From contig NZ_VSFF01000007.1 of NCBI RefSeq assembly GCF_008085905.1, positions 310,001-374,000 on the forward strand: a DNA stretch of 64,000 nt, written 5' to 3'. The position numbers and the translations under genes are program-made. The stretch is from Actinomadura syzygii (lineage in GTDB: Bacteria > Actinomycetota > Actinomycetes > Streptosporangiales > Streptosporangiaceae). Of the stretch, positions 36,032 through 43,717 are shown piece by piece; position 1 is the first letter of the stretch; every line of letters starts with the position of its first letter. The notes under the pieces were generated by a model. That model was not told where the DNA came from and ran no database searches. It saw only the letters and a list, made by a program, of their open reading frames with translations.

Positions 36032-36472
36032 GTGAGCCACGACAGCCCCGCCGCCGTCATCCGGCTGATCGGCGTCCGCGACGCCCCGCTCTCCATGGAC
36101 GAGGTGTACGCCGCCGTCGCCGACCCCGGCGCCGGCGGCATCGCCGTCTTCGTCGGCGCGGTCCGCGACCACGACCACGCGCGGGCCGTCAGCGCCCTGT
36201 CCTACAGCGCGCACCCGACCGCAGAGCAGCGGCTCCGCGCGATCATGGAGAAGGTCGCGGCGGACCACCCGGTGATCGGGCTCGCGGCCGTCCACCGGGT
36301 CGGCGACCTGCGGGTCGGCGATCTCGCCGTCGTCGTCGCCGCGTCCAGCGCCCACCGCGCCGACGCGTTCGACGCCTGCCGCAGGCTCATCGACGACCTC
36401 AAGGAGCACGTCCCGATCTGGAAGCGGCAGACCTTCGCCGACGGCGGGGACGAGTGGGTCGGGATCTGCTGA
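36032..36472 (+). CDS. moaE: Molybdopterin synthase catalytic subunit MoaE
   Basis: GTG start; 146 residues. GIAVFVGAVRDHDHARAVSAL, LSYSAHPTAEQRLRAIM, VHRVGDLRVGDLAVVVAASSAHRADAF and the catalytic-lysine segment LKEHVPIWKRQ are all present. MoaE with thiocarboxylated MoaD converts cPMP to molybdopterin. No other molybdenum-cofactor gene is in the window, so MoaD must be supplied from elsewhere. Confidence 0.92.
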   Translation: MSHDSPAAVIRLIGVRDAPLSMDEVYAAVADPGAGGIAVFVGAVRDHDHARAVSALSYSAHPTAEQRLRAIMEKVAADHPVIGLAAVHRVGDLRVGDLAVVVAASSAHRADAFDACRRLIDDLKEHVPIWKRQTFADGGDEWVGIC

Positions 36473-36499
36473 CCCCCTTGACGGCATAGAGTTCCGACC

Positions 36500-37549
36500 A
36501 TGTCTCGTCGTGCCGCCACGCTCACCGCCGCGAGCGTGCTCGTCCTCGTGCTCGCCCTCATCGGCTCCGTCATGCCGGTCCCGTATGTCGCGCTGATGCC
36601 AGGGCCCACGAGCAACACCCTCGGCACCAACGACAAGGGGCAGCCCCTCATCAGGATCGACGGGCGCACCACCTATCCCGACGAGGGCCACCTCAACTTC
36701 ACCACCGTCACCTACCGCGGCGGGCCCGGCGGGCGCATCGACCTCCTCACCGCGCTGCGCGGCTGGCTCGCGAAGGACACCGCGATCGTCCCCGAGGAGA
36801 CGATCTTCCCGGACGACGAGTCGCAGAAGCAGATCGACGAGGAGAACACCCGCCAGATGCAGGACTCCCAGCAGAGCGCCGAGGCCGCCGCCCTGCACGA
36901 GCTCGGCATCTCGGTGTCCACCCAGGTCGTCATCGAGGGCATCCAGAAGGGGCGTCCGGCGGACGGCGTCCTCAAGCCCGGCGACGAGATCACCGCGCTG
37001 GACGGCGCCAAGGTCACCAGCGTCTCCCAGGTCACCGGCACGATGGCCAAGCGCAAGATCGGCGACACCGTCACCCTCACCTACAACCGCGCGGGCAAGG
37101 AGGGCAGGGCGACCCTCAAGACCGTCGGCGACCCGGAGGGCAAGCGCGCCGTCGTCGGCGTCGTCCTCGGCGACCAGTACAAGTTCCCGTTCAAGATCGA
37201 CATCAGCATCGGGGACATCGGCGGCCCCTCCGCGGGCCTGATGTTCTCCCTCGCCATCTACGACAAGCTGACGCCCGGCCCCCTCACCCAGGGCAGGTTC
37301 TTCGCGGGCACCGGCACGATCACGCCCGAGGGCGAGGTCGGCCCGATCGGCGGCATCCAGCAGAAGATGATCGCGGCCCGCAAGGCCGGGGCCACGGTCT
37401 TCCTCACCCCCAAGGACAACTGCGCGGACGCCCTCTCCGCCCGGCCCGACGGGCTCCGCCTCGTCCGCGCCGACACGCTGCACGGCGCCGTCCAGTCCAT
37501 CAACGCGATCACGTCCGGCAAGGGGAGCGTCCCGGCCTGCAGCAAATGA
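36500..37549 (+). CDS. PDZ-domain Lon-type (S16) secreted serine protease
   Basis: 349 residues. An N-terminal membrane anchor (TLTAASVLVLVLALIGSV), a PDZ domain (about residues 135-215, with IQKGRPADGVLKPGDEITALDG) and a C-terminal Lon proteolytic domain with catalytic Ser in GGPSAGLMFSLAIYD and Lys in GGIQQKMIAARKAGA. This is the YlbL/Rv3194c family, acting outside the membrane. It ends just before the initiator tRNA gene. Confidence 0.92.
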   Translation: MSRRAATLTAASVLVLVLALIGSVMPVPYVALMPGPTSNTLGTNDKGQPLIRIDGRTTYPDEGHLNFTTVTYRGGPGGRIDLLTALRGWLAKDTAIVPEETIFPDDESQKQIDEENTRQMQDSQQSAEAAALHELGISVSTQVVIEGIQKGRPADGVLKPGDEITALDGAKVTSVSQVTGTMAKRKIGDTVTLTYNRAGKEGRATLKTVGDPEGKRAVVGVVLGDQYKFPFKIDISIGDIGGPSAGLMFSLAIYDKLTPGPLTQGRFFAGTGTITPEGEVGPIGGIQQKMIAARKAGATVFLTPKDNCADALSARPDGLRLVRADTLHGAVQSINAITSGKGSVPACSK

Positions 37550-37599
37550 CGCCGAACGTTCAGACCACGCCCACGCATGCAATACACTGGAGACATCGC

Positions 37600-37676
37600 C
37601 GCGGGGTGGAGCAGTTCGGTAGCTCGCTGGGCTCATAACCCAGAGGTCGCAGGTTCAAATCCTGCCCCCGCTACCA
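37600..37676 (+). tRNA. Initiator tRNA-fMet (CAT), copy 1
   Basis: 77 bases including an encoded CCA end. The anticodon loop CTCATAA is closed by three G-C pairs (GGG/CCC), and position 1 C does not pair with position 72; both are initiator marks. Identical to the copy at 51203. Confidence 0.97.
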
Positions 37677-37690
37677 AGTAGTCACAGGTC

Positions 37691-37725
37691 AAGGCCCGGT
37701 TCTCGACATCGAGAACGCGGGCCTT
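37691..37725 (+). terminator. Hairpin GGCCCGGTTCTC type, copy 1
   Basis: AAGGCCCGGTTCTCGA pairs with CGAGAACGCGGGCCTT with one bulged base, just after the tRNA gene. Very similar hairpins occur at 41483-41518 and 51294-51330. Likely the tRNA terminator; there is no strong T-run. Confidence 0.65.
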
Positions 37726-37799
37726 CGATCGTTTTGCCGGTCGCCCGTGGGGGCGACGGCTTGATGTCGTGCCCGAAAGGGAGTGTCCTAGTGGGAGGA

Positions 37800-37834
37800 C
37801 ACCGGCCGCCACGGTTGGCGCGCGGCGGCCGGTG
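37800..37834 (-). terminator. Hairpin after the peptide operon
   Basis: A perfect 11-bp stem, CACCGGCCGCC (37800-37810) with GGCGGCCGGTG (37824-37834), lies 25 bases past the stop of the 27-aa peptide on the minus strand. GC-rich terminators without a T-run are common in actinomycetes. Confidence 0.6.
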
Positions 37835-37859
37835 CCTGTTCTCACTTCACCCGATCGGA

Positions 37860-37943
37860 TCAGGTGGACCCGTGCGCGCCGAAGCCGACCGCCGCGAGCG
37901 TCGACACCGCGTACCGCAGGTAGCGCATGTTCGCCTTGATCAT
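37860..37943 (-). CDS. 27-residue peptide, last gene of the GxGD-protease operon
   Basis: The ATG overlaps the stop of the membrane-protease gene as ATGA and is preceded by a near-ideal ribosome-binding site, GGAAGGAGGTG, seven bases away. The product begins MIKANMRYLRY with three positive charges, continues with the hydrophobic stretch AVSTLAAVGFGA and ends in HGST. It has no cysteine and no known leader signature. Size, charge pattern and position suggest a precursor of a small exported or signalling peptide, perhaps cut in the membrane by the adjacent protease. The product and role are unknown. Confidence 0.7.
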   Translation of the reverse strand: MIKANMRYLRYAVSTLAAVGFGAHGST

Positions 37944-38830
37944 CTCTGTTCACCTCCTTCCGCCGCCGTGACGAGTGTGGGCGTCCGCGCCGGGAGCGGA
38001 TCGGCCCGCAGGTACTGCCGGGTCGATCGCTCGCCGCCGCGGGCGAGTCGCCAGTACAGGTACTGGGCGACGATCAGGGGGCCTAGGAAGACCATGGCCG
38101 GGATGGTGTGGCCGATGACGTCGTTGAGGACGAGCGCGAACACGAGGCCCAGCGCCGCCAGTCCGGCGACGAGCGCGCACAGCCCGGCGGTCCGCCCGTA
38201 CGCCTTGCGCATCACCAGCGGGAACAGGGCCACGAACAGCAGGTCGCCGAGGCCGACGAGGTAGGACGTCGAGACGCGGGTCAGTCCCCATCCGACGAGC
38301 GGGAACAGGGGCGCCTTCGTGAGCTTGACGAACAGGTCCAGGGTGACGGTGAACGACCACGTGGTGACGGCGTCGTAGACGACGAGGGCGGCGGCGAACA
38401 GCGCCGTGTGGGAGGCGCGCAGCCCGCTCTGCGCCCACAGGTTGGCGACGCCGACCACGACGATCACCACGATCAGGTTGTTCACGACCAGGAACGCCGG
38501 GCCCTTGACGCTGACGACGAGGCCGAGCGCGAGGTCGAGGCCGAGCAGCGTGGCGCAGAGGCCCCACAGGACCGCCCCGCGGATCACGGGCTCCAGGGTG
38601 ATCTGCAGCGCGCTGAGCGTGATGGCCGCGACCAGGACGACGACGACCGGCAGCGGCAGCCAGAGGTAGAGGAACGGCACGAGGAGGATGCCGGTCATCG
38701 CGATCGCCACGTCACTGAGGTTCATCACCCCGAACGGCGGGCGGGCGATCCGCCTGGTGCGGAAGTAGGTCCAGCTCCCGAGCGTCGCGAGGACGGCGAA
38801 GCCGTACACGACGATCACCGACAGGGTCAT
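37940..38830 (-). CDS. Presenilin/signal-peptide-peptidase-like GxGD intramembrane protease
   Basis: The ATG overlaps the upstream stop as ATGA; 296 residues with about nine hydrophobic segments. The three signatures of GxGD aspartyl proteases occur in order inside hydrophobic stretches: YD in LVVYDAVTTW (Asp153), GLGD in YLVGLGDLLFVALFPL (Asp196) and a PAL-like PAM in HTIPAMVFLGPL (244-246). Presenilin and SPP use exactly this set to cleave peptides within the membrane. Overall similarity to known bacterial homologues cannot be tested here. Tight coupling to the 27-aa peptide makes that peptide the obvious substrate. Confidence 0.7.
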   Translation of the reverse strand: MTLSVIVVYGFAVLATLGSWTYFRTRRIARPPFGVMNLSDVAIAMTGILLVPFLYLWLPLPVVVVLVAAITLSALQITLEPVIRGAVLWGLCATLLGLDLALGLVVSVKGPAFLVVNNLIVVIVVVGVANLWAQSGLRASHTALFAAALVVYDAVTTWSFTVTLDLFVKLTKAPLFPLVGWGLTRVSTSYLVGLGDLLFVALFPLVMRKAYGRTAGLCALVAGLAALGLVFALVLNDVIGHTIPAMVFLGPLIVAQYLYWRLARGGERSTRQYLRADPLPARTPTLVTAAEGGEQR

Positions 38831-40293
38831 GGCCGCGGCCCTCCCGCCGGGACGAGCGCCCGCCGCGCCGCGAAGTCGCCCTCGCGCAGGTCGCAGCGGA
38901 GCGGCAGCGGGGAGCGCAGGTCGTCGGGGTCGGTCACCAGCCGGAGCCCGGCCAGCGGGACGCCCCGATCCGCCAGCGCGGCCTCGACCTTCGCCCTGGC
39001 GGCGGCGTCCGCCGAGCGGACCACCGCCTCCACGGCGACCCCGCCGGTGGTGGCGCGCATGCCGTACCGGGCGGGCAGCGGGACGGCGTCGAGCGCCTCG
39101 AGCGCCTCGGCCACGGGACGGGCGAACGTCCACCCGTGCTCGTGCCGGACGGCGTGCCGCCGCTTGCCCAGCAGCTCGGCCACGGCGGGGAGGTTGCCCA
39201 TCGCGCAGTCGGCCGGTCCGTCGAGGAGCCGCACCACGTCCTCGGTGTCGTACCTCAGCAGGACGGTGGTGTCGCGGAAGGGCGGCAGCGGGGTGCCGAC
39301 CAGGGTCCCCGGCGCGCCGCCGGCCGCGGGCCGCCCGTCGTCCAGGTCGAGCGCCTCCACCAGGCAGGTCGCCGGCTCGAAGTGGTAGTGGCTCCGCTCG
39401 CAGCGGCCCGCGGCGAACGGCACCAGCTCGGTCAGGGCGTAGTTCTCCAGGATCTCGGCGTCGCCGAAGAGCCGCGCCGCGCGGCGGCGCAGCCCCGTGG
39501 TGAGGAGCTCCCCGCCGACGATCACGCGTTCCAGCCCGAAGTCGGCGGGGGTGCGGCCGAGGGCTTCCGCGGTCTCCACCAGCGCCGCCAGGTAGGACGG
39601 ATGGGCGGTCAGCACGCTGGTCCGCGGCTTGTGCCCGGGGATCGGCTGGACGGCGGACAGCCGCGCCAGCATCGCCTCCGGCTCGACCATCCCGGTGACG
39701 TCCACGCTCGCGCCCACGGCGGTCGCGGCGAAGGCGGTGGCGTGCACGGCGATCCGGTTCCGGGGGCTGACGGCGATCAGCACCCGGTCGTCGGGCCGGA
39801 CCATGTGGGACTGGAAGTACGTGATCGCGGACAGCGACGCGATCAGGTGCAGTTCGTCGTCGGACAGCCAGATCATGGTGGACCGGCCGGTCGTGCCGGT
39901 CGTCCCGCACTGGTGGACCGGGTCGCCGCCGCGCCGCACGAACGCGCTCGGGTCCTCCCGCAGCGTGTCCTTCGCCGTGACGGGGATCGTCGCGATGCTC
40001 TCCGCCGTCAGCTCACCCGGGTCCAGGCCGAGCCGGTCGAACAGCCGGCCGTAGTAGGGGGTCTCCAGCGCCCGGACGGCCTGCGCCCGCAGCCGCCGCC
40101 CCTGGACAAGCCGCCTGGTCCCGGGGTCGAGGGCCGCTCCGGCGAGCACGTTGTCGTCGTCGCGGATCTCCCCGAACTCCTCCAGCGCCGCCCGCATGCC
40201 CTCGATCAGGCGGTCCAGCGACCGGCGGTGGAACGGCCTGCCCAGCGTCATCGACATTCCGAATCTGGCGGCGGCTATCGCGTTGATGAACAT
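38827..40293 (-). CDS. Adenylate-forming enzyme (PaaK / F390-synthetase / LuxE-like)
   Basis: 488 residues. The ATP-binding loop is QCGTTGTTGRSTMIW (about 128-142), with VIVGGELLT, an A5-like ENYALTELVPFAAGRC, and TTVLLRYDTEDVVRL near residue 345. This is the phenylacetate-CoA ligase/coenzyme F390 synthetase branch, whose members activate carboxylates as acyl-AMP. The substrate is open: a small acid, or the C-terminus of the operon peptide. No ribosome-binding site stands out before ATG 40293, and the start could lie 12 codons later. First gene of the three-gene coupled operon. Confidence 0.75.
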   Translation of the reverse strand: MFINAIAAARFGMSMTLGRPFHRRSLDRLIEGMRAALEEFGEIRDDDNVLAGAALDPGTRRLVQGRRLRAQAVRALETPYYGRLFDRLGLDPGELTAESIATIPVTAKDTLREDPSAFVRRGGDPVHQCGTTGTTGRSTMIWLSDDELHLIASLSAITYFQSHMVRPDDRVLIAVSPRNRIAVHATAFAATAVGASVDVTGMVEPEAMLARLSAVQPIPGHKPRTSVLTAHPSYLAALVETAEALGRTPADFGLERVIVGGELLTTGLRRRAARLFGDAEILENYALTELVPFAAGRCERSHYHFEPATCLVEALDLDDGRPAAGGAPGTLVGTPLPPFRDTTVLLRYDTEDVVRLLDGPADCAMGNLPAVAELLGKRRHAVRHEHGWTFARPVAEALEALDAVPLPARYGMRATTGGVAVEAVVRSADAAARAKVEAALADRGVPLAGLRLVTDPDDLRSPLPLRCDLREGDFAARRALVPAGGPRP

Positions 40294-41019
40294 CGCTCGC
40301 TACCGATCCGCCATTCCGGCGCCCGCCGAAGCACCGCGGACGTGCCGATACATATTACGGCGCGACCTATCCGTATCGGGTGCAGGCCGGAATGCTCCGC
40401 CAATATCCATCACGAGACCTTCCCATGTGCAGCCCGCGGTACGGGCTTCGGGACCGCAGTTCCATCCGCAATGTTCACGAGTGCAATTCGGAACTGAATG
40501 ATGACCGCCGGTAATACGGATCATGAGAATCCACATTGGACCGGTGTCATGATTCGGTGCGTCGGAATTGGTTGTCTCGGTCCGCCTGCAACAAGGGGCC
40601 GCCGGTGGCATCGTGACCGATCGAGTGCGCTGACCTGGTCTAGCGCGGTTTCGCCGAGGTGCCGGGACCCGGGCCTCCGCCCTGGTCTGCTCGGCGCCTT
40701 CGGTTTCACTCCGGCTGACGAACCCTCATTCTCGCCGTCCGCGGGCTTCCCCGGCGGGCGGCGTCTCGCGCCGCAGGCCAGAGGAATATCCGCTCGATTT
40801 CGAGGATTGTCGGCCGGTGTCCCCTACCGTGCCCCCTATGGTTTGTCTTCGACCCGACCCCGTCCGGGCGGGTGGTTGAGCAAGACAGTAGAACCGACTT
40901 CCCGAACCGTCCAGTCTTTTCGCGAACCGCTGTCATTTCTGGCAAATTCCGGCCGCCCATGAAAACGTTTCGCATCCGGCCGGAGGCCAGGTCAGGGTGC
41001 TTCACCGCGCCGCGCGGGC
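40294..41019. other. Long intergenic region upstream of the peptide operon
   Basis: About 725 bases with visibly lower GC than flanking genes, between two divergent transcription units. No gene is convincing. On the minus strand a frame ending at 40300, seven bases before the operon start codon, carries a Cys-rich stretch (NCTREHCGWNC), but its codons use A/T in third position and no ribosome-binding site is seen. Control elements of the peptide operon are expected here, but I could not pick out a clear -35/-10 pair. Confidence 0.5.
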
Positions 41020-41050
41020 TTGACCTCAAGCGATCTTGAGGTACGAGCAT
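41020..41050 (+). promoter_or_regulatory. MerR/SoxR-type promoter
   Basis: The perfect dyad CCTCAAG-CGAT-CTTGAGG (41024-41041) is the SoxR-box pattern. It overlaps the -35 TTGACC (41020-41025), and a 19-base spacer leads to GAGCAT (41045-41050), the long spacing typical of MerR-family activation. Transcription from there would begin at about the ATG 41058, giving a leaderless mRNA. No MerR/SoxR gene is in the window. Confidence 0.65.
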
Positions 41051-41057
41051 GGGGCCC

Positions 41058-41468
41058 ATGAGCACGCAGACCATCGACGACCGGGCACGGCAGAGCGACA
41101 TCGCGGCGATCAGGCAGGTGGTCGCGGCCGTCGAGCACTCCCAGAACAACGAGCTCCCCGACGAGTTCGTCGGCCTCTTCCGGGCGGACGCGATCTGGAC
41201 GACGGGCGGCGGCAAGCGCCTCTTCGGCCGCGACGCGATCTCCGCCTTCACCCACAAGGTGCTTCCCGGCGGGATGAAGGGGTCGACGGTCACCTTCGAG
41301 GTGGAGCACGTGCTGTTCATCCGTCCCGACGTCGCTGCCGTCAAAGTCCGGCAGGTTTACCGGTCGTCCGAGGGCCAGGAGGTGGGCACTCCGATGTTCG
41401 TGATGTCCAAGGAGGACGGGCAGTGGCGCCTGACCGCCTGCCAGAACACGAGCGTGCTCGACGAGTGA
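41058..41468 (+). CDS. SnoaL-like / SgcJ-EcaC family protein
   Basis: The ATG at 41058 fits the predicted transcription start (leaderless); an in-frame ATG at 41049 lies inside the -10 region. 136 residues in a cystatin-like alpha+beta barrel: ELPDEFVGLFRADAIWTTGGGKRLFGRDAI, VEHVLFIRPDVAAVKVRQVY and QWRLTACQNT. SnoaL/NTF2-like proteins bind or convert small ligands; function here is unknown. The redox- or drug-type promoter suggests a stress-related task. Confidence 0.8.
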   Translation: MSTQTIDDRARQSDIAAIRQVVAAVEHSQNNELPDEFVGLFRADAIWTTGGGKRLFGRDAISAFTHKVLPGGMKGSTVTFEVEHVLFIRPDVAAVKVRQVYRSSEGQEVGTPMFVMSKEDGQWRLTACQNTSVLDE

Positions 41469-41480
41469 TCGCTGCCGGCG

Positions 41481-42602
41481 TCAGGGCCCGGTTCTCGTCA
41501 TCGAGAGCACGGGCCCTTGGTTCTGCGTGCTGGGAAGCCGGACCGTCACGATCAGGCCGCCGCCTGAGCGCGGCGTGAGGTCCAGGGTGCCGTGGTGGGC
41601 GTGGACGATGCTCTGCACGATGGCCAGTCCGAGCCCGACGCCCGCGTGCTCGGTGGTGCGGATGCGTTGGGTGCCGCGCTGGAAGGGCTCGGTGAGGGTC
41701 TGCACCAGTTCGGGCCGGAGCCGGGGCCCGGTGTTGTGGATCTGGAGGACGCTCGCGCCGTGATGCGTCGCGGTGTGGACGGTGACGGTGCCGCCCGTGG
41801 CGATGTTGTGGACGATGGCGTTCTGGACGAGGTTGGTCACCATCCGCAGGAGGAGTTCGGCGGAGCCGGTCGTCTGGGTCGGTTCGCCGGTGACTTCGAG
41901 GGTGATCTGGCGCTGCTCGGCGAGCGGGAGCAGCGTCTCGGACGCTTCTTCGGCGATGAGGGACAGGTCGACGGGTTCGCGGGCCAGGCCCTGGCCCTTG
42001 CTGCGCGACAGCAGCAGGAGGGCCTCGGTCAGGTCGATGGCGCGGGTGTTGACCTTGTGAAGGCGTTCGAGATGCTCGCGTTTGTCGCGGGTGGGGTCGG
42101 TGCGGGCGACGTCGAGGATCGCGCGGGTGATCGCCAGGGGAGTGCGCAGCTCGTGGGACGCGTTGGCGGCGAACCGCTGCTGCTCCGCGAGGTGGGCCTC
42201 GTGCTGGTGGAGCATGGCGTCGAACACGTCGGCGAGTTCGCGGAACTCGTCCGCGGGGCCCTGCATGCCGATCCGGTGCGAGAGCGACCCGCCGGCGGCC
42301 AGCCGCGCGGCGTGGGTGATCTGTGTGAGCGGAGCGAGCATCCGTCCGGCCAGGATCCACCCGCCCGCGAGGCCGAACAGCAGCAGGAAGAACATCGCCG
42401 TGGCCGCGCGGGGAAGGAAGGCGCGCAGCAGGTCGCCGCGGTTCGGGATGTAGCCGCCGGGGCCGTACAGCGTGTTGACCGGGACGTACCGCAGCAGGAA
42501 CAGCCACACCACGGCCAGCAGGAGAGCACCGGCGAGCATGAGGAACCCGGCGTAGCTGATGGTGAGTTTCAGCCGGACGCTGAGCCCGGGGCGCCTACCC
42601 AC
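41481..42602 (-). CDS. Sensor histidine kinase (VanS-like)
   Basis: GTG start; 373 residues. Two transmembrane segments (SYAGFLMLAGALLLAVVWLF and AMFFLLLFGLAGGWILAGRML) flank a short extracytoplasmic loop, then a HAMP domain, the H-box ASHELRTPL, N-box NLVQNAIVHN and G-box GVGLGLAIV; all catalytic motifs are present. It sits behind the ligase/racemase/peptidase genes, so a cell-wall or glycopeptide signal is likely. No complete response-regulator gene is adjacent. Its last 13 codons lie in a hairpin that is repeated near both tRNA genes. Confidence 0.87.
   Translation of the reverse strand: MGRRPGLSVRLKLTISYAGFLMLAGALLLAVVWLFLLRYVPVNTLYGPGGYIPNRGDLLRAFLPRAATAMFFLLLFGLAGGWILAGRMLAPLTQITHAARLAAGGSLSHRIGMQGPADEFRELADVFDAMLHQHEAHLAEQQRFAANASHELRTPLAITRAILDVARTDPTRDKREHLERLHKVNTRAIDLTEALLLLSRSKGQGLAREPVDLSLIAEEASETLLPLAEQRQITLEVTGEPTQTTGSAELLLRMVTNLVQNAIVHNIATGGTVTVHTATHHGASVLQIHNTGPRLRPELVQTLTEPFQRGTQRIRTTEHAGVGLGLAIVQSIVHAHHGTLDLTPRSGGGLIVTVRLPSTQNQGPVLSMTRTGP
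41483..41518. terminator. Hairpin GGCCCGGTTCTC type, copy 2
   Basis: AGGGCCCGGTTCTC and GAGAGCACGGGCCCTT pair around a short loop between the SnoaL-like gene and the convergent kinase gene. It forms the 3' end of the kinase coding sequence. Same element as at 37691 and 51294. Confidence 0.6.
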
Positions 42603-42675
42603 GGGCGCCGCCGATGCCGGTTCGGTGGGCGGAGCCCGCCGGGCAGGGCTCGTCGTTCACGGTCAGCACGCACAT
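42595..42675 (-). pseudogene. 26-codon stub resembling a response-regulator start
   Basis: The frame begins MCVLTVNDEPC, which resembles the MRVLVVDDEP opening of OmpR-type receiver domains, then ends after 26 codons, overlapping the kinase start by eight bases. That is the position where a VanR-type gene would be. It may be the remnant of a deleted regulator, or chance. Confidence 0.35.
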
Positions 42676-42730
42676 ACCCGCAGGTTAGGTGGGACGGCGT
42701 ATCGCTGACATATCAAAATCGGGCGCGCCC

Positions 42731-43717
42731 TTACCCGGGCCGGTTCGCGGCGCGGCCGGGGACGGCGGCGGCGTCGACCAGGCGCGCGACCAGGTCCTCG
42801 TAGGACACCCCGGCGGCGGCGAACATCCTCGGCACCTGGGATTCGGCCGTCATCCCCGGCATGGTGTTGACCTCGTTGAGGACGGGCCCGTGCTCGGTGA
42901 GGAAGAAGTCGATGCGGGCGACACCGGCACAGCCCAGCGCGTCGAACATCCGCAGGGCCGCGTCGGTCAGGGACTTCCGGTCCGCGTCGGCGAGGTCGGC
43001 GGGCACGCTGAACCGGGCCGATCCGTCGTACTTCGACTTGGTGTCGAACACGCCGTCCGCGTGGATCTCCAGTGGCGGCGCCGCCCAGCTCCGGCCGTCG
43101 GCCTCCCGCAGGACGGCCACGTCGATCTCCCGGCCCACCACGACGTCCTCGACCAGGATCCGGTGGTCGAAGCGCGCCGCCTCGCGCAGGGCCTCGCGTA
43201 GTTGGACGGCGTCGCGCGCCAGGGCGACGCCGAAACTCGATCCGGCCGAGACCGGCTTCACCACCACATCGATCTTGAACTCGATGGCGGGGCGGTCGGT
43301 CGTCACCAGGCGGGCGGGGGCGGTGTCGATCCCGATGGCCTCCGCCACGAGCTTGGTCGCCCATTTGTCCATGCCGAGTGCTCCGGCGCGCAGGCCGGAG
43401 CCGACCATCGGCGTGTGCGCGAGGGCGCACAGGGCCGCGAGCGTCCCGTCCTCGCCGACCGGGCCGTGGACGGCGGGGAACACGGCGTCGGCGCGGTCGA
43501 CGACGTCCAGCGCGGCCGCCAGGGAACCGGCGGGCCGCGGGCGGAGCGCGCTCGACCCGCGCCGCCACGTCCCGTCGCGGCCGATGGTCAGCTCCTCGAC
43601 GTCGAAGCCGCCGGACCGCAGCGCCGCCGCGATCGCCGCCGCCGTGGCCAGGGAGACGTCGTGTTCGGCGTTCTCCCCGCCGCCGATCACCACGACCCGC
43701 CGTGTGGTCCTGCTCAA
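42731..43717 (-). CDS. D-Ala-D-Ala/D-Ser ligase (VanC/VanG-like ATP-grasp)
   Basis: The TTG at 43717 has AGGAGG five bases upstream and gives 328 residues beginning with the typical VVVIGGGENAEHDVSLATA; an in-frame GTG at 43768 lies in repeat DNA. Motifs: VFPAVHGPVGEDGT, VVVKPVSAGSSFGV, ILVEDVVVGREIDVAV, VARIDFFLTE and LNEVNTMPGMT. The omega loop reads VFDTKSKYDG, with the Lys-Tyr pair of D-Ala-D-Ala and D-Ala-D-Ser ligases and unlike the D-Lac type. With a racemase and D,D-peptidase next to it, a D-Ala-D-Ser role is plausible; a housekeeping-like Ddl is the alternative. Confidence 0.82.
   Translation of the reverse strand: MSRTTRRVVVIGGGENAEHDVSLATAAAIAAALRSGGFDVEELTIGRDGTWRRGSSALRPRPAGSLAAALDVVDRADAVFPAVHGPVGEDGTLAALCALAHTPMVGSGLRAGALGMDKWATKLVAEAIGIDTAPARLVTTDRPAIEFKIDVVVKPVSAGSSFGVALARDAVQLREALREAARFDHRILVEDVVVGREIDVAVLREADGRSWAAPPLEIHADGVFDTKSKYDGSARFSVPADLADADRKSLTDAALRMFDALGCAGVARIDFFLTEHGPVLNEVNTMPGMTAESQVPRMFAAAGVSYEDLVARLVDAAAVPGRAANRPG

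Noticed and set aside
37860..37943. 27-aa peptide read as a lanthipeptide, lasso or AgrD-type precursor
   Set aside because: No Cys, no lanthionine or lasso enzymes nearby, and the membrane protein lacks AgrB Cys/His motifs but has the GxGD set.
40300..40611. Minus-strand frame with a Cys-rich stretch ending just before the adenylating-enzyme gene
   Set aside because: No ribosome-binding site and A/T-rich third positions unlike every real gene here; kept only as a remark on the intergenic region.
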